Assembly (NCBI GenBank): GCA_045538555.1
Contig: JAZSRP010000049.1
Location: 1 to 64,000, forward strand
Origin: Coliplasma sp045538555
Lineage (GTDB): Bacteria; Bacillota; Clostridia; Oscillospirales; CAG-382
Direction: 5' to 3'
DNA: 64,000 nucleotides
Notes under the pieces: model-generated
What the model was told of the DNA's origin: nothing
Databases searched by the model: none
What the model saw: the letters and a program-made list of their open reading frames with translations, nothing else
Program-made: the position numbers and the translations under genes
In this document: positions 49,481 through 58,831 of the stretch, piece after piece
Layout: every line of letters starts with the position of its first letter
How positions within the stretch are numbered: the stretch's first letter is position 1

Positions 49481-51229
49481 ATGAACACAGTAAACATTAC
49501 TATAGACGGCATCAAACTTACTGTTCCTGCCAACTATACGATCCTCGAGGCCGCACGTGAGGCAAACATCAACATCCCCACTCTCTGCTATTTGAAAGAC
49601 ATCAACCAGATCGGTGCATGCCGTATGTGTCTTGTTGAGATCAAGGGTGCCCGCTCCTTCCAGGCAGCGTGCGTTTCTCCCGTAGGCGAGGGCATGGAGA
49701 TCGTTACCAACAACGCAAAGCTCCGCAACAGCCGCAAGATCAACCTTGAGCTTCTTCTTTCCAACCACAACAGAGAGTGCACCTCCTGTGTGAGAAGCGA
49801 GAGCTGTGAGCTTCAGGCGCTCTGCCGTGAGTACGGTGTTGCCGAGTATCCCTATGACGGTGTAAAAACCGAGACTCAGCTTGATGAGGTTGGACCTTCA
49901 CTGGTTCGTGACAACAGCAAATGTATCTCTTGCCGTCGCTGCGTTGCCGCTTGTAACAATATTCAAAAAATCGGTGCTATCGGTCTTTCCAAGCGCGGAT
50001 TCAATACCACTGTTGGCTGCATTTACGGCCTCAGCTTGGCAGACAGTCCCTGTATTAACTGCGGTCAGTGTATTCTTGCCTGCCCTGTTGGCGCACTTCA
50101 TGAAAAAGACAGCACAAAACAGGTATACGAGGCACTCTCCGATCCTTCCAAGCATGTTGTGGTTCAGCCCGCACCTGCAGTAAGAGCAACTATCGGCGAG
50201 GAGTTTGGATTCCCCATCGGCACAGGTACCACCGGAAAACTTGCTGCTGCCCTCCGTCGTCTGGGCTTTGACAAGGTATTTGATACCGATTTTGCAGCAG
50301 ACCTTACCATTATGGAGGAGGGAACTGAGCTTATCAACCGTCTCAACAACGGCGGTGCACTTCCCATGATCACCTCCTGCTCACCCGGTTGGATCAAGTA
50401 TTGTGAGGAGTTCTTCCCTGACTTTATTCCCAACCTGTCATCCTGCAAATCGCCCCACCAGATGCTGGGCGCTCTCGTAAAGAGCTATTATGCAGAAAAA
50501 GCAGGCATTGATCCCAAGGATATTTACGTTGTTTCCGTTATGCCCTGTACCGCCAAGAAGTTCGAGTCCGAGAGACCTGAGCTTTCCAACAACGGACTTC
50601 AGGACGTTGACGCTGTTCTTACCGTTCGTGAGCTTGCCCGCATGATCAAGAATGCAGGAATTGATTTCAAGCGTCTCCCCGATGAGGACTTTGATTCCAT
50701 GCTTGGTGAGTCCACAGGCGCGGGTGTTATTTTTGGTGCGACCGGCGGCGTAATGGAGGCAGCGCTCCGTACCGTTTATGAGGTAGTCACCGGCAAAACT
50801 CTCGAGAGCGTTGATTTTGAATCAGTCAGAGGCACCGAGGGTATCAAGGAAGCAGCTGTCAACCTCAACGGAACTATGGTTCGCGTTGCAGTTGCACACG
50901 GCACCGGCAATGCATGCCGTCTCCTTGAGATGGTCAAGAGCGGTGAGAAGCAGTATGAGTTCATTGAGATCATGGGCTGTCCCGGCGGCTGCGTAACGGG
51001 CGGCGGTACTCCTATTGTCAATGCAACCGAGCTTTCCTACGTTGATCTCAAGAAAGAGAGAGCAAAAGCCCTCTATTCTGAGGATGCAGGCAAAGCAAAA
51101 CGCAAATCTCACGAGAACGCAGAGCTCAAGGCGCTTTACGAAGAATATCTCGGCGAGCCCAACTCTCACAAAGCTCATGAGCTCCTGCACACCCACTATA
51201 TTGCAAGACCCAAGTACAATAAGCAGTAA
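49481..51229 (+). CDS. hydA: [FeFe]-hydrogenase catalytic subunit HydA/HndD type
   Basis: 582 residues. N-terminal plant-type [2Fe-2S] (CYLKDINQIGACRMC), His-ligated 4Fe-4S (HNRECTSCVRSESCELQALC), and two 4Fe-4S (CISCRRCVAAC, CINCGQCILAC). H-cluster motifs: MITSCSPGW (Cys300), VMPCTAKKFE (Cys356), and EIMGCPGGCVTGGG (Cys500, Cys504). The C-terminal small-subunit domain ends SHKAHELLHTHY. The set is intact for H2 turnover, in contrast with the sensory-like gene upstream. Together with HydB and HydC it makes H2 from NADH and reduced ferredoxin. Confidence 0.97.
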   Translation: MNTVNITIDGIKLTVPANYTILEAAREANINIPTLCYLKDINQIGACRMCLVEIKGARSFQAACVSPVGEGMEIVTNNAKLRNSRKINLELLLSNHNRECTSCVRSESCELQALCREYGVAEYPYDGVKTETQLDEVGPSLVRDNSKCISCRRCVAACNNIQKIGAIGLSKRGFNTTVGCIYGLSLADSPCINCGQCILACPVGALHEKDSTKQVYEALSDPSKHVVVQPAPAVRATIGEEFGFPIGTGTTGKLAAALRRLGFDKVFDTDFAADLTIMEEGTELINRLNNGGALPMITSCSPGWIKYCEEFFPDFIPNLSSCKSPHQMLGALVKSYYAEKAGIDPKDIYVVSVMPCTAKKFESERPELSNNGLQDVDAVLTVRELARMIKNAGIDFKRLPDEDFDSMLGESTGAGVIFGATGGVMEAALRTVYEVVTGKTLESVDFESVRGTEGIKEAAVNLNGTMVRVAVAHGTGNACRLLEMVKSGEKQYEFIEIMGCPGGCVTGGGTPIVNATELSYVDLKKERAKALYSEDAGKAKRKSHENAELKALYEEYLGEPNSHKAHELLHTHYIARPKYNKQ

Positions 51230-51234
51230 TTTTT

Positions 51235-51269
51235 AAAAAAGAACCGCTCTATCGGAGCGGTTCTTTTTT
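51235..51269 (+). terminator. Terminator of the hydrogenase cluster
   Basis: GAACCGCTC / GAGCGGTTC, 5-nt loop, T6. Confidence 0.9.
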
Positions 51270-51320
51270 GTCAGTGCCTTGCGATACAAAAAACATCAAA
51301 AAAAATAAAAGAACAAAAAA

Positions 51321-51353
51321 CAAAAAAACGAGACTTCCTAAGAGGAAGTCTCG
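51321..51353 (-). terminator. Terminator of metK
   Basis: CGAGACTTCCT / AGGAAGTCTCG, 3-nt loop; A-run on + is the T-tract for the minus transcript. Confidence 0.82.
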
Positions 51354-51383
51354 CTGTGTATAGCGTTGAGTTTAAAAATGTAA

Positions 51384-52559
51384 TCAAAGCAGTGCCTTGA
51401 TAGCTTCGGCCTTGTCGGTGCACTCCCATTTTACACCCAGCTCCTCACGGCCAAAGTGACCGTAAGCGGCAAGGTTTTTGTAGATGGGCTTGCGGAGATC
51501 AAGGACCTCAATAATAGCGGCAGGACGGAGATCAAATACCTGGTTTACAATCTCAGCCAAACGCTCGTCCGAAACCTTTCCGGTGCCGTTGGTGTTGATA
51601 AGTACAGAAAGAGGACGTGCCACGCCGATTGCGTATGCGATCTGAACCTCACATCTGTCAGCGGCTCCTGATGCTACAACATTTTTTGCAACGTAGCGGG
51701 CCATGTAGGCGGCAGAACGGTCAACCTTGGTGGGATCCTTGCCGGAAAAAGCGCCGCCACCGTGAGAAGCGTATCCGCCGTAGGTGTCAACAATAATCTT
51801 TCTGCCGGTGAGACCGCTGTCGCCGTGGGGGCCGCCAACCACAAATCTTCCGGTGGGGTTGACGTAGATCTTGGTGTTGTCATCAACGTACTCAGCAGGA
51901 AGCGAGGGTGTGATGACCTCACGGATGATGTCTGCGCGGATCTGCTCCAGCTCAACGTCTGCGGAGTGCTGTGACGAAACAACAACCGCATCGATCCTGA
52001 CGGGCTTGTTGTCGTTGTATTCGACGGTAACCTGAGTTTTTCCGTCAGCACGGAGATAGGGGAGAGTGCCGTTTTTTCTCACCTCAGTGAGACGTTTTGC
52101 CATATGCTGTGCCAAAGAGATGGGCATGGGCATCAGCTCTGGTGTCTCATTGCAGGCAAAGCCAAAAACCATTCCCTGGTCGCCGGCGCCGGTGTCGTAT
52201 TTATCGCAAAGCTCGCCGTTCTTTGCCTCAAGCGCTTTGTCAACGCCCATTGCAATATCCGGAGACTGGCCGTGGATAGCAGTAATAACACCACAAGTAT
52301 CGCAGTCAAATCCTTTGTCGCTGTGATCGTAGCCAATGCCTCTGACCGTCTCACGAACGATGGACTGAAAATCGGGCTTTGCGGTGGTGGTGATCTCACC
52401 CATAACAAGGATCAGACCTGTTGTGGCAGCAGTTTCGCATGCTACACGCGCTGTGGGATCCTCTGCAAGAATTGCATCAAGAATAGAATCGGAGATCTGG
52501 TCGCAGATCTTGTCGGGATGACCCTCGGTAACGGATTCGCTGGTAAAGAATTTTCTCAT
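51384..52559 (-). CDS. metK: S-adenosylmethionine synthetase
   Basis: 391 residues. FFTSESVTEGHPDKICDQIS at the N-terminus, GAGDQGMVFGFACNETPE (ATP-binding hexapeptide region), and GGGAFSGKDPTKVDRSAAY (P-loop-like) are all conserved MetK blocks. AAAGGAG 8 nt before ATG 52559. Expression is under a SAM-I riboswitch in its leader, a direct product feedback. Confidence 0.97.
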   Translation of the reverse strand: MRKFFTSESVTEGHPDKICDQISDSILDAILAEDPTARVACETAATTGLILVMGEITTTAKPDFQSIVRETVRGIGYDHSDKGFDCDTCGVITAIHGQSPDIAMGVDKALEAKNGELCDKYDTGAGDQGMVFGFACNETPELMPMPISLAQHMAKRLTEVRKNGTLPYLRADGKTQVTVEYNDNKPVRIDAVVVSSQHSADVELEQIRADIIREVITPSLPAEYVDDNTKIYVNPTGRFVVGGPHGDSGLTGRKIIVDTYGGYASHGGGAFSGKDPTKVDRSAAYMARYVAKNVVASGAADRCEVQIAYAIGVARPLSVLINTNGTGKVSDERLAEIVNQVFDLRPAAIIEVLDLRKPIYKNLAAYGHFGREELGVKWECTDKAEAIKALL

Positions 52560-52579
52560 AACAAAACTCCTTTTCAAAT

Positions 52580-52609
52580 AAAAAAGTCCTTTGAGAATGT
52601 ATCAAAGGG
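52580..52609 (-). terminator. Riboswitch-controlled terminator of the metK leader
   Basis: On the minus strand CCTTTGA / TCAAAGG with a 10-nt loop and T6, located between the aptamer and the metK ribosome site. Confidence 0.8.
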
Positions 52610-52630
52610 CCTGAAAGTATCCTTTTATAC

Positions 52631-52728
52631 ATCTCATCTTCCGATAAAAAATCGCTGATTTGACACCTTGCATATTGCAGGTTGTCGTGGCTTCAACGGG
52701 CAGTTCCCTCCACCACTCTTGATAAGAT
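52631..52728 (-). promoter_or_regulatory. SAM-I (S-box) riboswitch
   Basis: Reading the minus strand, P1 is ATCTTATC paired with GATGAGAT (one T-G pair). The core segments AAGAGTGGTGGAGGGAACTG, GCCCGTTGAAGCCACGACAA and CAAGGTGTCAAATC follow in S-box order. Binding of SAM should favour the downstream terminator and shut off metK. Confidence 0.92.
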
Positions 52729-52735
52729 CGAGATT

Positions 52736-52764
52736 ATGATAACAAAAACCGACTCTCTTGTCAA
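52736..52764 (-). promoter_or_regulatory. Promoter of metK
   Basis: Minus strand TTGACA (52764-52759), 17 nt, TATCAT (52741-52736), just ahead of the S-box. Confidence 0.8.
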
Positions 52765-52812
52765 TACAATAAAAAATTTTTTTGGATTTTTGTGACAACG
52801 GACAGAACCTCC

Positions 52813-52841
52813 TTGAAAAACAGCACAGTTTGTGATAATAT
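52813..52841 (+). promoter_or_regulatory. Promoter of the leucine-rich repeat gene
   Basis: TTGAAA (52813-52818), 17 nt, TAATAT (52836-52841). Confidence 0.65.
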
Positions 52842-52901
52842 GTAATAAAAAAGATGCAGCGTTTTCTGCAGATTCCAAAGCGATTTGTTCGGAGGTAAAA
52901 G

Positions 52902-55900
52902 ATGAAAAAGATCATATCCCTTTTTGTTGCATTTTGCCTTATGCTTGTTTCTCTGCCGGTTGTATTTCCTCTGCATACCCACGGAGCAGAGGATGTTACT
53001 GTTGACGGTATCGTTTTTCAGTACGTTGAGAATGGCGGATACTATACTGTGACGGATTATGTGGGCGAGGAGAGATACGTTGTCGTCCCGCCGCAGGTTG
53101 GCTCCGTTCCGGTAAAAAGCATTTCGGACGGTGCATTTGGCGCGTGCTATAACATAAAATCCATCGTCATTTCCGAGGGCATCGCCTCCATTGGAAAAAA
53201 TACGTTTTGGGCGTGTTATTCTCTTGCGTTTGTTTCCATTCCTTCCACCGTGGACGAGATGGGAGAAAATCAGTTTGAGGCATGTGGCTCCCTTGAGACA
53301 GTGATTTGCTATCTGGAGTCTCCCGGCGATAATTGGAATGAGAATTGGAACAGCAATTCTTCTGCCGATGCGGGTTTTTATTTCCTGCCTGACCCCTCTT
53401 GCTACGCAGAGATCGCCGATGGTCAGGCGTATGACCTGTATCTTGACGGCACACAAACCCATGTTTTGGTTCCTGCAAAATACAACGAAAAACAGGTTGT
53501 ATCGGTTCGCTCCGCTTCCAATTCAAACCTCAAGGGCGTGTATATTCTTGACGGAGGTGTCACCTCTGTTACCACAGGGGCTTTTGCCAACTGCACCTCC
53601 CTGTCTTTTGTGCGGCTGCCAAAACAACTGTCAGTGTTTCAGAGCGGAGCGTTTGAAAACTGCTCGTCACTTAAAAAAATTACAATTCCCGAGGGAATAA
53701 CCGAGATAAAAGCTACAACTTTTAAGGGATGCACATCCCTTGAGGAAATAAAATTTTCATCTCCGATTACCCTCATAGGCATCGGTGCATTTTCGGATTG
53801 TACTTCTTTGAAAAAAATCAACCTTTCCGACGGACTAACTTCTATCGGAACTTCCGCTTTCAAAAATTGTGCATCTCTCACGTCGATGACCATTCCCGCC
53901 ACTGTGGTTGGAATAGGTGCAGATGCGTTTTTTGGCTGCACCTCGCTTGCAACAATATATTTCCGAGGCATAGAGATTCCCGATGAATGGGATCCTTCTT
54001 GGCTTGGTGATTGCGGTGCCAATGTGGAAAAGGATGCAAAAAATCTTTCTTTCCAACTGTCGGATGACGAAACCTATTATATCGTCAGCGGTATGGGAAA
54101 CTACGAGGGAAACGTTGTGGTGATTCCCGAGGAGTACCGTGGACTTCCGGTAAAATCTGTTGAATATCTGGGTTATTACAGTCTTATTTATACCGAGCCG
54201 GGCACCGGCATTCAGCTGATGATCTCAAAAAACGTCACCTCTATTGCGGACAATGCGTTTGCGGATTGGATGACGCTTGAGACGGTTTGGGTGGACTCCG
54301 GCAACCCGATTTATTACAGCGAGGGAAACGCCGTCGTTGAAAAAGAAACAAAAACTCTTTTGGTCGGTACCGGAACCACAGTTATACCCGGCGACGGCTC
54401 TGTGCTTCATATTGCGGACAATGCGTTTTATAACAACCATATAATCACTGAGATTTCCATTCCGTCCGGAATACAGACGATAGGAAACAAGGCGTTTTGT
54501 GGATGTATTCGTCTGGAGTCTGTATACATTCCCGCCACTGTCACGAGTATAGGAGATTCTGCTTTTTGTAATACGGGATTTGAAACATCGTTTGAGGTGG
54601 CGGCAGGCAACCCTTGTTATTTTGAAAAAGACGGCTGTCTTGTGGAGACGGATACAAAAACCCTTATTGCGGTCAACAAATCCTGCATTATACCCACCGA
54701 CGGATCAGTAACTGCCATCGGAAACGATGTGTTTGCGTACTGGGGAGAAACGACCGTGATTATACCTGATGCCGTCACATCGCTGGGTGACAGAGTGTTT
54801 TCCCAATCAGCTGTTGTGGATGTGTTTGTTCCCGATAGTGTAAAAACTATTGGAAACTATGCTTTTTACAACTGCTATGGACTAAAAACCGTCAGAGGAT
54901 GCGTTGGCGTGGAATCCATCGGCGATGCGGCTTTTTCCGGCTGTGAATTGCTGGAGAACCCTGTTTTTTCAGAGAATCTGAAAAGCATCGGCATGGACGC
55001 TTTTGCCAACTGCAGATCTTTGACCCGACTTGTGCTTCCCGCATCTGTTGAGACCATCGGACGCAACACCTTTTCTCAATGCGCCTCTCTTGTAAGTGTT
55101 GTTCTTCCGTCAAAGATGAAAATTATTCCCGAGTATATGTTCAGTAATTGCTCTGCACTTGAATCCGTATCACTTCCTGCAGAGTTGGAAGAGATTCAGA
55201 CATCTGCGTTTGGCTCGTGTACCTCGCTGACAGGCATTGTTTTCCCTGCAGGGCTCAAAACAATCGGAAGCTATGCTTTTGACAACTGTACCGGTCTCAA
55301 AAAGGTGTGTGCCCCCGACATCAGCTTCTGGTTGAGCATTGATATGAATTATTCACCCATGCAAAACGGAGCTGATCTGTATTTCTATGATTCAGAGAGT
55401 GGTTCGTACAAAATTGTAGAGCATCTTGTGATTCCTGAAATCAGCACTATCAAAGCCAACGCTTTCAGTGGTTGCACAAGTATCGTTACAGTAACGATAC
55501 CCAAGGCAACCACGGATATGGGAAAACGCGCTTTTGCGGACTGCCCAAATATTACACATTTTTACTGTGCTGCTCCCGTCCAACCCGCCCGTTGGAAAAG
55601 CAACTGGAACTCGGGCACGGACGCTGAGGTGCATTGGGGGTATTCCGCTCCTTGCTTTGGCACCCACACTCCCGGCGCTCCCGCCGATTGCGAGAACCCT
55701 CAGACCTGCATTGTCTGCGGAGAGATTTTGGAATATGCATCCGGGAATCACACTCCTTCCCATGAGATACATTCCTGCGCCGATGATGATGTGACTTGCA
55801 CGGTATGCGGAGCCGTTCTTCAATATGCATGGCCTCACAGTCCCGGTGCTCCCGCCGACTGTAAAAACCCACAGATCTGCACTGTGTGCGAAACTGTGCT

Positions 55901-56867
55901 GTCGCCCTGCGCTCCTCACAGAGAGGGTCCTGCCGCCACTTGTACCGAGGATCAGGTTTGCCTTGACTGCGGCACTGTTATCAAAAAAGCAGGTCATACT
56001 GCAGGTCCTGCCGCTTCGTGTGAGCGTGAGCAGACCTGCTCAAAATGCGGCGAGGTGCTGGCACAAAAGCTTCCGCATACTCCCGGCACTGCTGCAACCT
56101 GCACTGCTGACCAGCTCTGCAAGATTTGCAAGACAGTGATAACACCTCGCACAGGCCACACCCCTGACCGTGAGGCGGACTGTGAGCATGAGAGCCGATG
56201 CACGGTGTGCAAAGCATTGGTTGCTCCCAAGACAGAGCACAAAGCAGGGGAGTGGGTGGTTACAACAAAGCCCACGTTTGTCAACGACGGTGAAAAGCAA
56301 AAGCTGTGTATTTATTGCAACACCGTTTTGGAAACAGACATTATTCCCATGTATGTGTTGGATATAAAGGAAATTGAGGAAGAAATTCATATTGCCGTTC
56401 CGCCAAATGTGGATGCAGATATAGATTCTGCAGTTCTGTATGATATCACGCTTACACAGGACAGCGTTACGGTTCAGCCCGACGGAAGCGTGGAGGTGAG
56501 ATTGCCTGTTCCTGCGGATATGGATCCAAACCGAATCAGGGTGTGGCATATTGATGAAAAAGGAAACGTCACTGATATGAACGCCACCGTGAAGGACGGT
56601 GAGGTAGTATTTGTCACAGATCATTTCAGTTATTATATGATTGTGGAGGCAGATCCTCCTGCGCCCAAATTTATTCCGGGAGACATCAACGGAGACAATA
56701 ATATCAATACCACCGATTATCTCCAAGCAAAACGAATCGTTCTCGGCACCTATGAGGGCACGGCAGACAGGGTTCTCCGCGGTGACCTCAATGGAAATGG
56801 TGTAATAGATACATCCGATTATGCAAAAATCAAGCGTCACGTGCTGGGAACATACGTGATTGGGTAG
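52902..56867 (+). CDS. BspA-like leucine-rich repeat surface protein with CxxC repeats and C-terminal dockerin
   Basis: 1321 residues. Signal peptide (KKIISLFVAFCLMLVSLPVV). From about 50 to 910 run BspA/LRR_5 repeats (units such as FANCTSLSFVRLPKQLSVFQ, FKGCTSLEEIKFSSPITLIG). From about 915 to 1150 six or more tandem modules of roughly 30 residues carry HTPGAPADC...CTVC/CIVCG pairs, Cys-rich and possibly metal-binding. A beta region follows (TDHFSYYMIVEADPP), then a dockerin in the last 65 residues: two Ca2+ loops in GDINGDNNINTTDY and GDLNGNGVIDTSDY. Secreted; would dock to a cohesin. GGAGG 8 nt before ATG. Function likely adhesion or presentation; the partner cohesin is not in the window. 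Confidence 0.9.
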   Translation: MKKIISLFVAFCLMLVSLPVVFPLHTHGAEDVTVDGIVFQYVENGGYYTVTDYVGEERYVVVPPQVGSVPVKSISDGAFGACYNIKSIVISEGIASIGKNTFWACYSLAFVSIPSTVDEMGENQFEACGSLETVICYLESPGDNWNENWNSNSSADAGFYFLPDPSCYAEIADGQAYDLYLDGTQTHVLVPAKYNEKQVVSVRSASNSNLKGVYILDGGVTSVTTGAFANCTSLSFVRLPKQLSVFQSGAFENCSSLKKITIPEGITEIKATTFKGCTSLEEIKFSSPITLIGIGAFSDCTSLKKINLSDGLTSIGTSAFKNCASLTSMTIPATVVGIGADAFFGCTSLATIYFRGIEIPDEWDPSWLGDCGANVEKDAKNLSFQLSDDETYYIVSGMGNYEGNVVVIPEEYRGLPVKSVEYLGYYSLIYTEPGTGIQLMISKNVTSIADNAFADWMTLETVWVDSGNPIYYSEGNAVVEKETKTLLVGTGTTVIPGDGSVLHIADNAFYNNHIITEISIPSGIQTIGNKAFCGCIRLESVYIPATVTSIGDSAFCNTGFETSFEVAAGNPCYFEKDGCLVETDTKTLIAVNKSCIIPTDGSVTAIGNDVFAYWGETTVIIPDAVTSLGDRVFSQSAVVDVFVPDSVKTIGNYAFYNCYGLKTVRGCVGVESIGDAAFSGCELLENPVFSENLKSIGMDAFANCRSLTRLVLPASVETIGRNTFSQCASLVSVVLPSKMKIIPEYMFSNCSALESVSLPAELEEIQTSAFGSCTSLTGIVFPAGLKTIGSYAFDNCTGLKKVCAPDISFWLSIDMNYSPMQNGADLYFYDSESGSYKIVEHLVIPEISTIKANAFSGCTSIVTVTIPKATTDMGKRAFADCPNITHFYCAAPVQPARWKSNWNSGTDAEVHWGYSAPCFGTHTPGAPADCENPQTCIVCGEILEYASGNHTPSHEIHSCADDDVTCTVCGAVLQYAWPHSPGAPADCKNPQICTVCETVLSPCAPHREGPAATCTEDQVCLDCGTVIKKAGHTAGPAASCEREQTCSKCGEVLAQKLPHTPGTAATCTADQLCKICKTVITPRTGHTPDREADCEHESRCTVCKALVAPKTEHKAGEWVVTTKPTFVNDGEKQKLCIYCNTVLETDIIPMYVLDIKEIEEEIHIAVPPNVDADIDSAVLYDITLTQDSVTVQPDGSVEVRLPVPADMDPNRIRVWHIDEKGNVTDMNATVKDGEVVFVTDHFSYYMIVEADPPAPKFIPGDINGDNNINTTDYLQAKRIVLGTYEGTADRVLRGDLNGNGVIDTSDYAKIKRHVLGTYVIG

Positions 56868-56918
56868 ATACAACTCTGAAAAAGCGTGCAGTAAATACAA
56901 AAAAACAAAAAACAGGTA

Positions 56919-56947
56919 TTGACAAAGGCAAAATTTACTGATATAAT
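56919..56947 (+). promoter_or_regulatory. Promoter of tRNA-Met and tRNA-Glu
   Basis: TTGACA (56919-56924), 17 nt, TATAAT (56942-56947). Confidence 0.9.
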
Positions 56948-56977
56948 AACAAAGCTGTCGCAATCGTGACGGCTTAT

Positions 56978-57054
56978 GGCGGAATAGCTCAGCTGGCTAG
57001 AGCAATCGGTTCATACCCGATAGGTCGTGGGTTCAAGTCCAACTTCCGCTACCA
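56978..57054 (+). tRNA. tRNA with anticodon CAT (Met or Ile2), CCA encoded
   Basis: 77 nt. Acceptor GGCGGAA/TTCCGCT (first pair G-T), anticodon loop TTCATAC in TCGGT/CCCGA-type stem, T-arm GGGTTCAAGTCC, encoded CCA. CAT may be elongator Met, or Ile2 after lysidine modification; not decided. It abuts the next tRNA with no spacer. Confidence 0.93.
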
Positions 57055-57129
57055 GGCCCGTTGGTCAAGCGGCTAAGACACCGCCCTTTCACGGCGGTAA
57101 CAGGAGTTCGATTCTCCTACGGGTCACCA
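57055..57129 (+). tRNA. tRNA-Glu (anticodon TTC), CCA encoded
   Basis: 75 nt. Acceptor GGCCCGT/ACGGGTC, anticodon loop CTTTCAC in CCGCC/GGCGG, T-arm GAGTTCGATTCTC, CCA encoded. Confidence 0.95.
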
Positions 57130-57165
57130 AAAAATCCAAGTCTCAAACAGGACTTGGATTTTTTA
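57129..57165 (+). terminator. Terminator of the tRNA pair
   Basis: AAAATCCAAGTC / GACTTGGATTTT, 8-nt loop, T-run. Confidence 0.9.
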
Positions 57166-57293
57166 TTTGTTTGTTGTTGCAAAAATGTTCATCAAAAATT
57201 TCCGCAAAAAACAATTCTTGTGTTGTTTTGTTCATATATATGTGCTAAAATGAAAAAGATAGTATAAATGGCAATAAAAAAGGAGGAATGTCG

Positions 57294-58760
57294 GTGTTCA
57301 AGAGTATATTTTCAAAATATCTGTTCACCTTTACGCTCATACTTTTTGTATGCATTGTATCCATCCTTTTTGTAATGACTGCCATGATCTCTGACTATAC
57401 CCGGGGGACCCAGCAGGAGTCAATGGCACTGACAGCGGGCAACGCCACTCAGTTTGTGGATCTGTTTATCACTCACAACAAATACGACGGGGTGGCACAG
57501 GCGTTTTCGATAAGGGAAGATCTTTCTCGTCTGATAGATTTCATGGCATCAAACAGCGAGTCGGAGATATACGTTTTTGATTCAAACGGAATATTGGTAG
57601 GCAGCTCTGACCATGCAATGCTGCAAAAAGGCAGCGGTGTGGAGCCGTCTATCATTTCTGCTCTCAAAAAAAACAACGGTGAGGGCTATTCTGTCAGCGA
57701 TATCGGCGGATTCTTTTTTGAAAAGCATATCAACAGTTTTTGTATCAGTGAGAGATATGGGTTTGTGACGCTTGTCAGCTCAGCAAATATGAGCGGAAAA
57801 GCATTTACAACCGGAATTACAAACATCACAATAACCGTCGCACTGTGGGTATTTCTCGCCGCAATGATATCACTGTATGTGATCTCACGCAGTACCACAA
57901 AACCGCTCAGTGACATTACGTCCGTTGCAAAAAACTGTGCCAAGGGCCGATTTGATCAGCGTGTTCAGGTGGTGGGATACGATGAAGTTGCAGAGCTTGG
58001 AAATGCTATCAACAACATGGCGGAATCCCTGGCTCAGATTGACCAGATCAGAAATTCATTTATAGGCAACGTGTCTCATGACCTCCGCACTCCCATGACA
58101 ACGATCTCCGGTTTTGTTGACGGGATACTTGACGGTACGATCCCTGCAGAAAAACACGAGTATTACCTCAATGTTATTTCACAGGAGGTTCGTCGTTTGT
58201 CCCGACTTGTCAACTCTCTGCTGGAGCTATCACGGCTGGAAAGCGGTACAAACCTGAAAATGCAGGATTTCAACCTTTCGGAAAAAGCACGTACGGTGCT
58301 TTTGTCGCTGGAGAGCAAGATCAACAAAAAGAATCTCAACATCGAGTTTGAGACCGATGAAAATGACGTTTTTGTTCATGCAGATCCCGATTCGATCCAT
58401 CAGGTTGTGTACAATTTGATGGACAACGCTATCAAATTTACGCAGGACGGCGGGGATGTCAGTATTTCTATCACCACCGTTGCCATAGGAAAAAAAGAAC
58501 GAAAAGCGCAGTTTGTAATAAAAAACACAGGACTTGGAATTCCTCCGGAGGAGCTTCCGCACATTTTTGAGAGATTTTACAAGACAGACCGTTCCCGCGG
58601 ACTTGATAAAAGCGGAACAGGACTTGGACTGTATATCGCCCGAACCTCCATCTCCAACCACGGAGAGGAACTCACTGCAGAATCCGTTCCGGATCAATAC
58701 ACGACTTTTCGTTTCACGCTACCCTTGTCTTCTCGTCCCGACAGGGGCAATTACAGGTAG
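57294..58760 (+). CDS. Membrane sensor histidine kinase (orphan)
   Basis: 488 residues. A membrane helix near 10-33, an extracytoplasmic sensor of about 140 residues, a second helix near 175-197, HAMP (STTKPLSDITSVAKNCAKGR), HisKA with His262 in SHDLRTPM, and HATPase (DNAIKFTQDGG, NTGLGIPPEELPHIFERFY, SGTGLGLYIARTSI). GTG 57294 is chosen because AGGAGG lies 7 nt upstream; ATG 57288 nearly abuts it. No response regulator is adjacent, but an HtrA gene follows 71 nt downstream, as in envelope-stress systems such as CssS-HtrA. Confidence 0.92.
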   Translation: MFKSIFSKYLFTFTLILFVCIVSILFVMTAMISDYTRGTQQESMALTAGNATQFVDLFITHNKYDGVAQAFSIREDLSRLIDFMASNSESEIYVFDSNGILVGSSDHAMLQKGSGVEPSIISALKKNNGEGYSVSDIGGFFFEKHINSFCISERYGFVTLVSSANMSGKAFTTGITNITITVALWVFLAAMISLYVISRSTTKPLSDITSVAKNCAKGRFDQRVQVVGYDEVAELGNAINNMAESLAQIDQIRNSFIGNVSHDLRTPMTTISGFVDGILDGTIPAEKHEYYLNVISQEVRRLSRLVNSLLELSRLESGTNLKMQDFNLSEKARTVLLSLESKINKKNLNIEFETDENDVFVHADPDSIHQVVYNLMDNAIKFTQDGGDVSISITTVAIGKKERKAQFVIKNTGLGIPPEELPHIFERFYKTDRSRGLDKSGTGLGLYIARTSISNHGEELTAESVPDQYTTFRFTLPLSSRPDRGNYR

Positions 58761-58831
58761 CATATATTCAGCAAGAATTAAGAAAAACAAATACAATGCT
58801 CTTGAGATGAGTATTTGGGAAGGAGATAACT

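Noticed and set aside
51321..51353. Relation between the GAGACTTCC hairpin here and the one at 17868-17895
   Set aside because: They share GAGACTTC arms, but loops and flanks differ and such short stems arise by chance; this one is simply the metK terminator.
56040..56963. Minus-strand frame opposite the Cys-rich repeats
   Set aside because: Produced by the repetitive codons of the plus-strand gene; no ribosome site or family signal.
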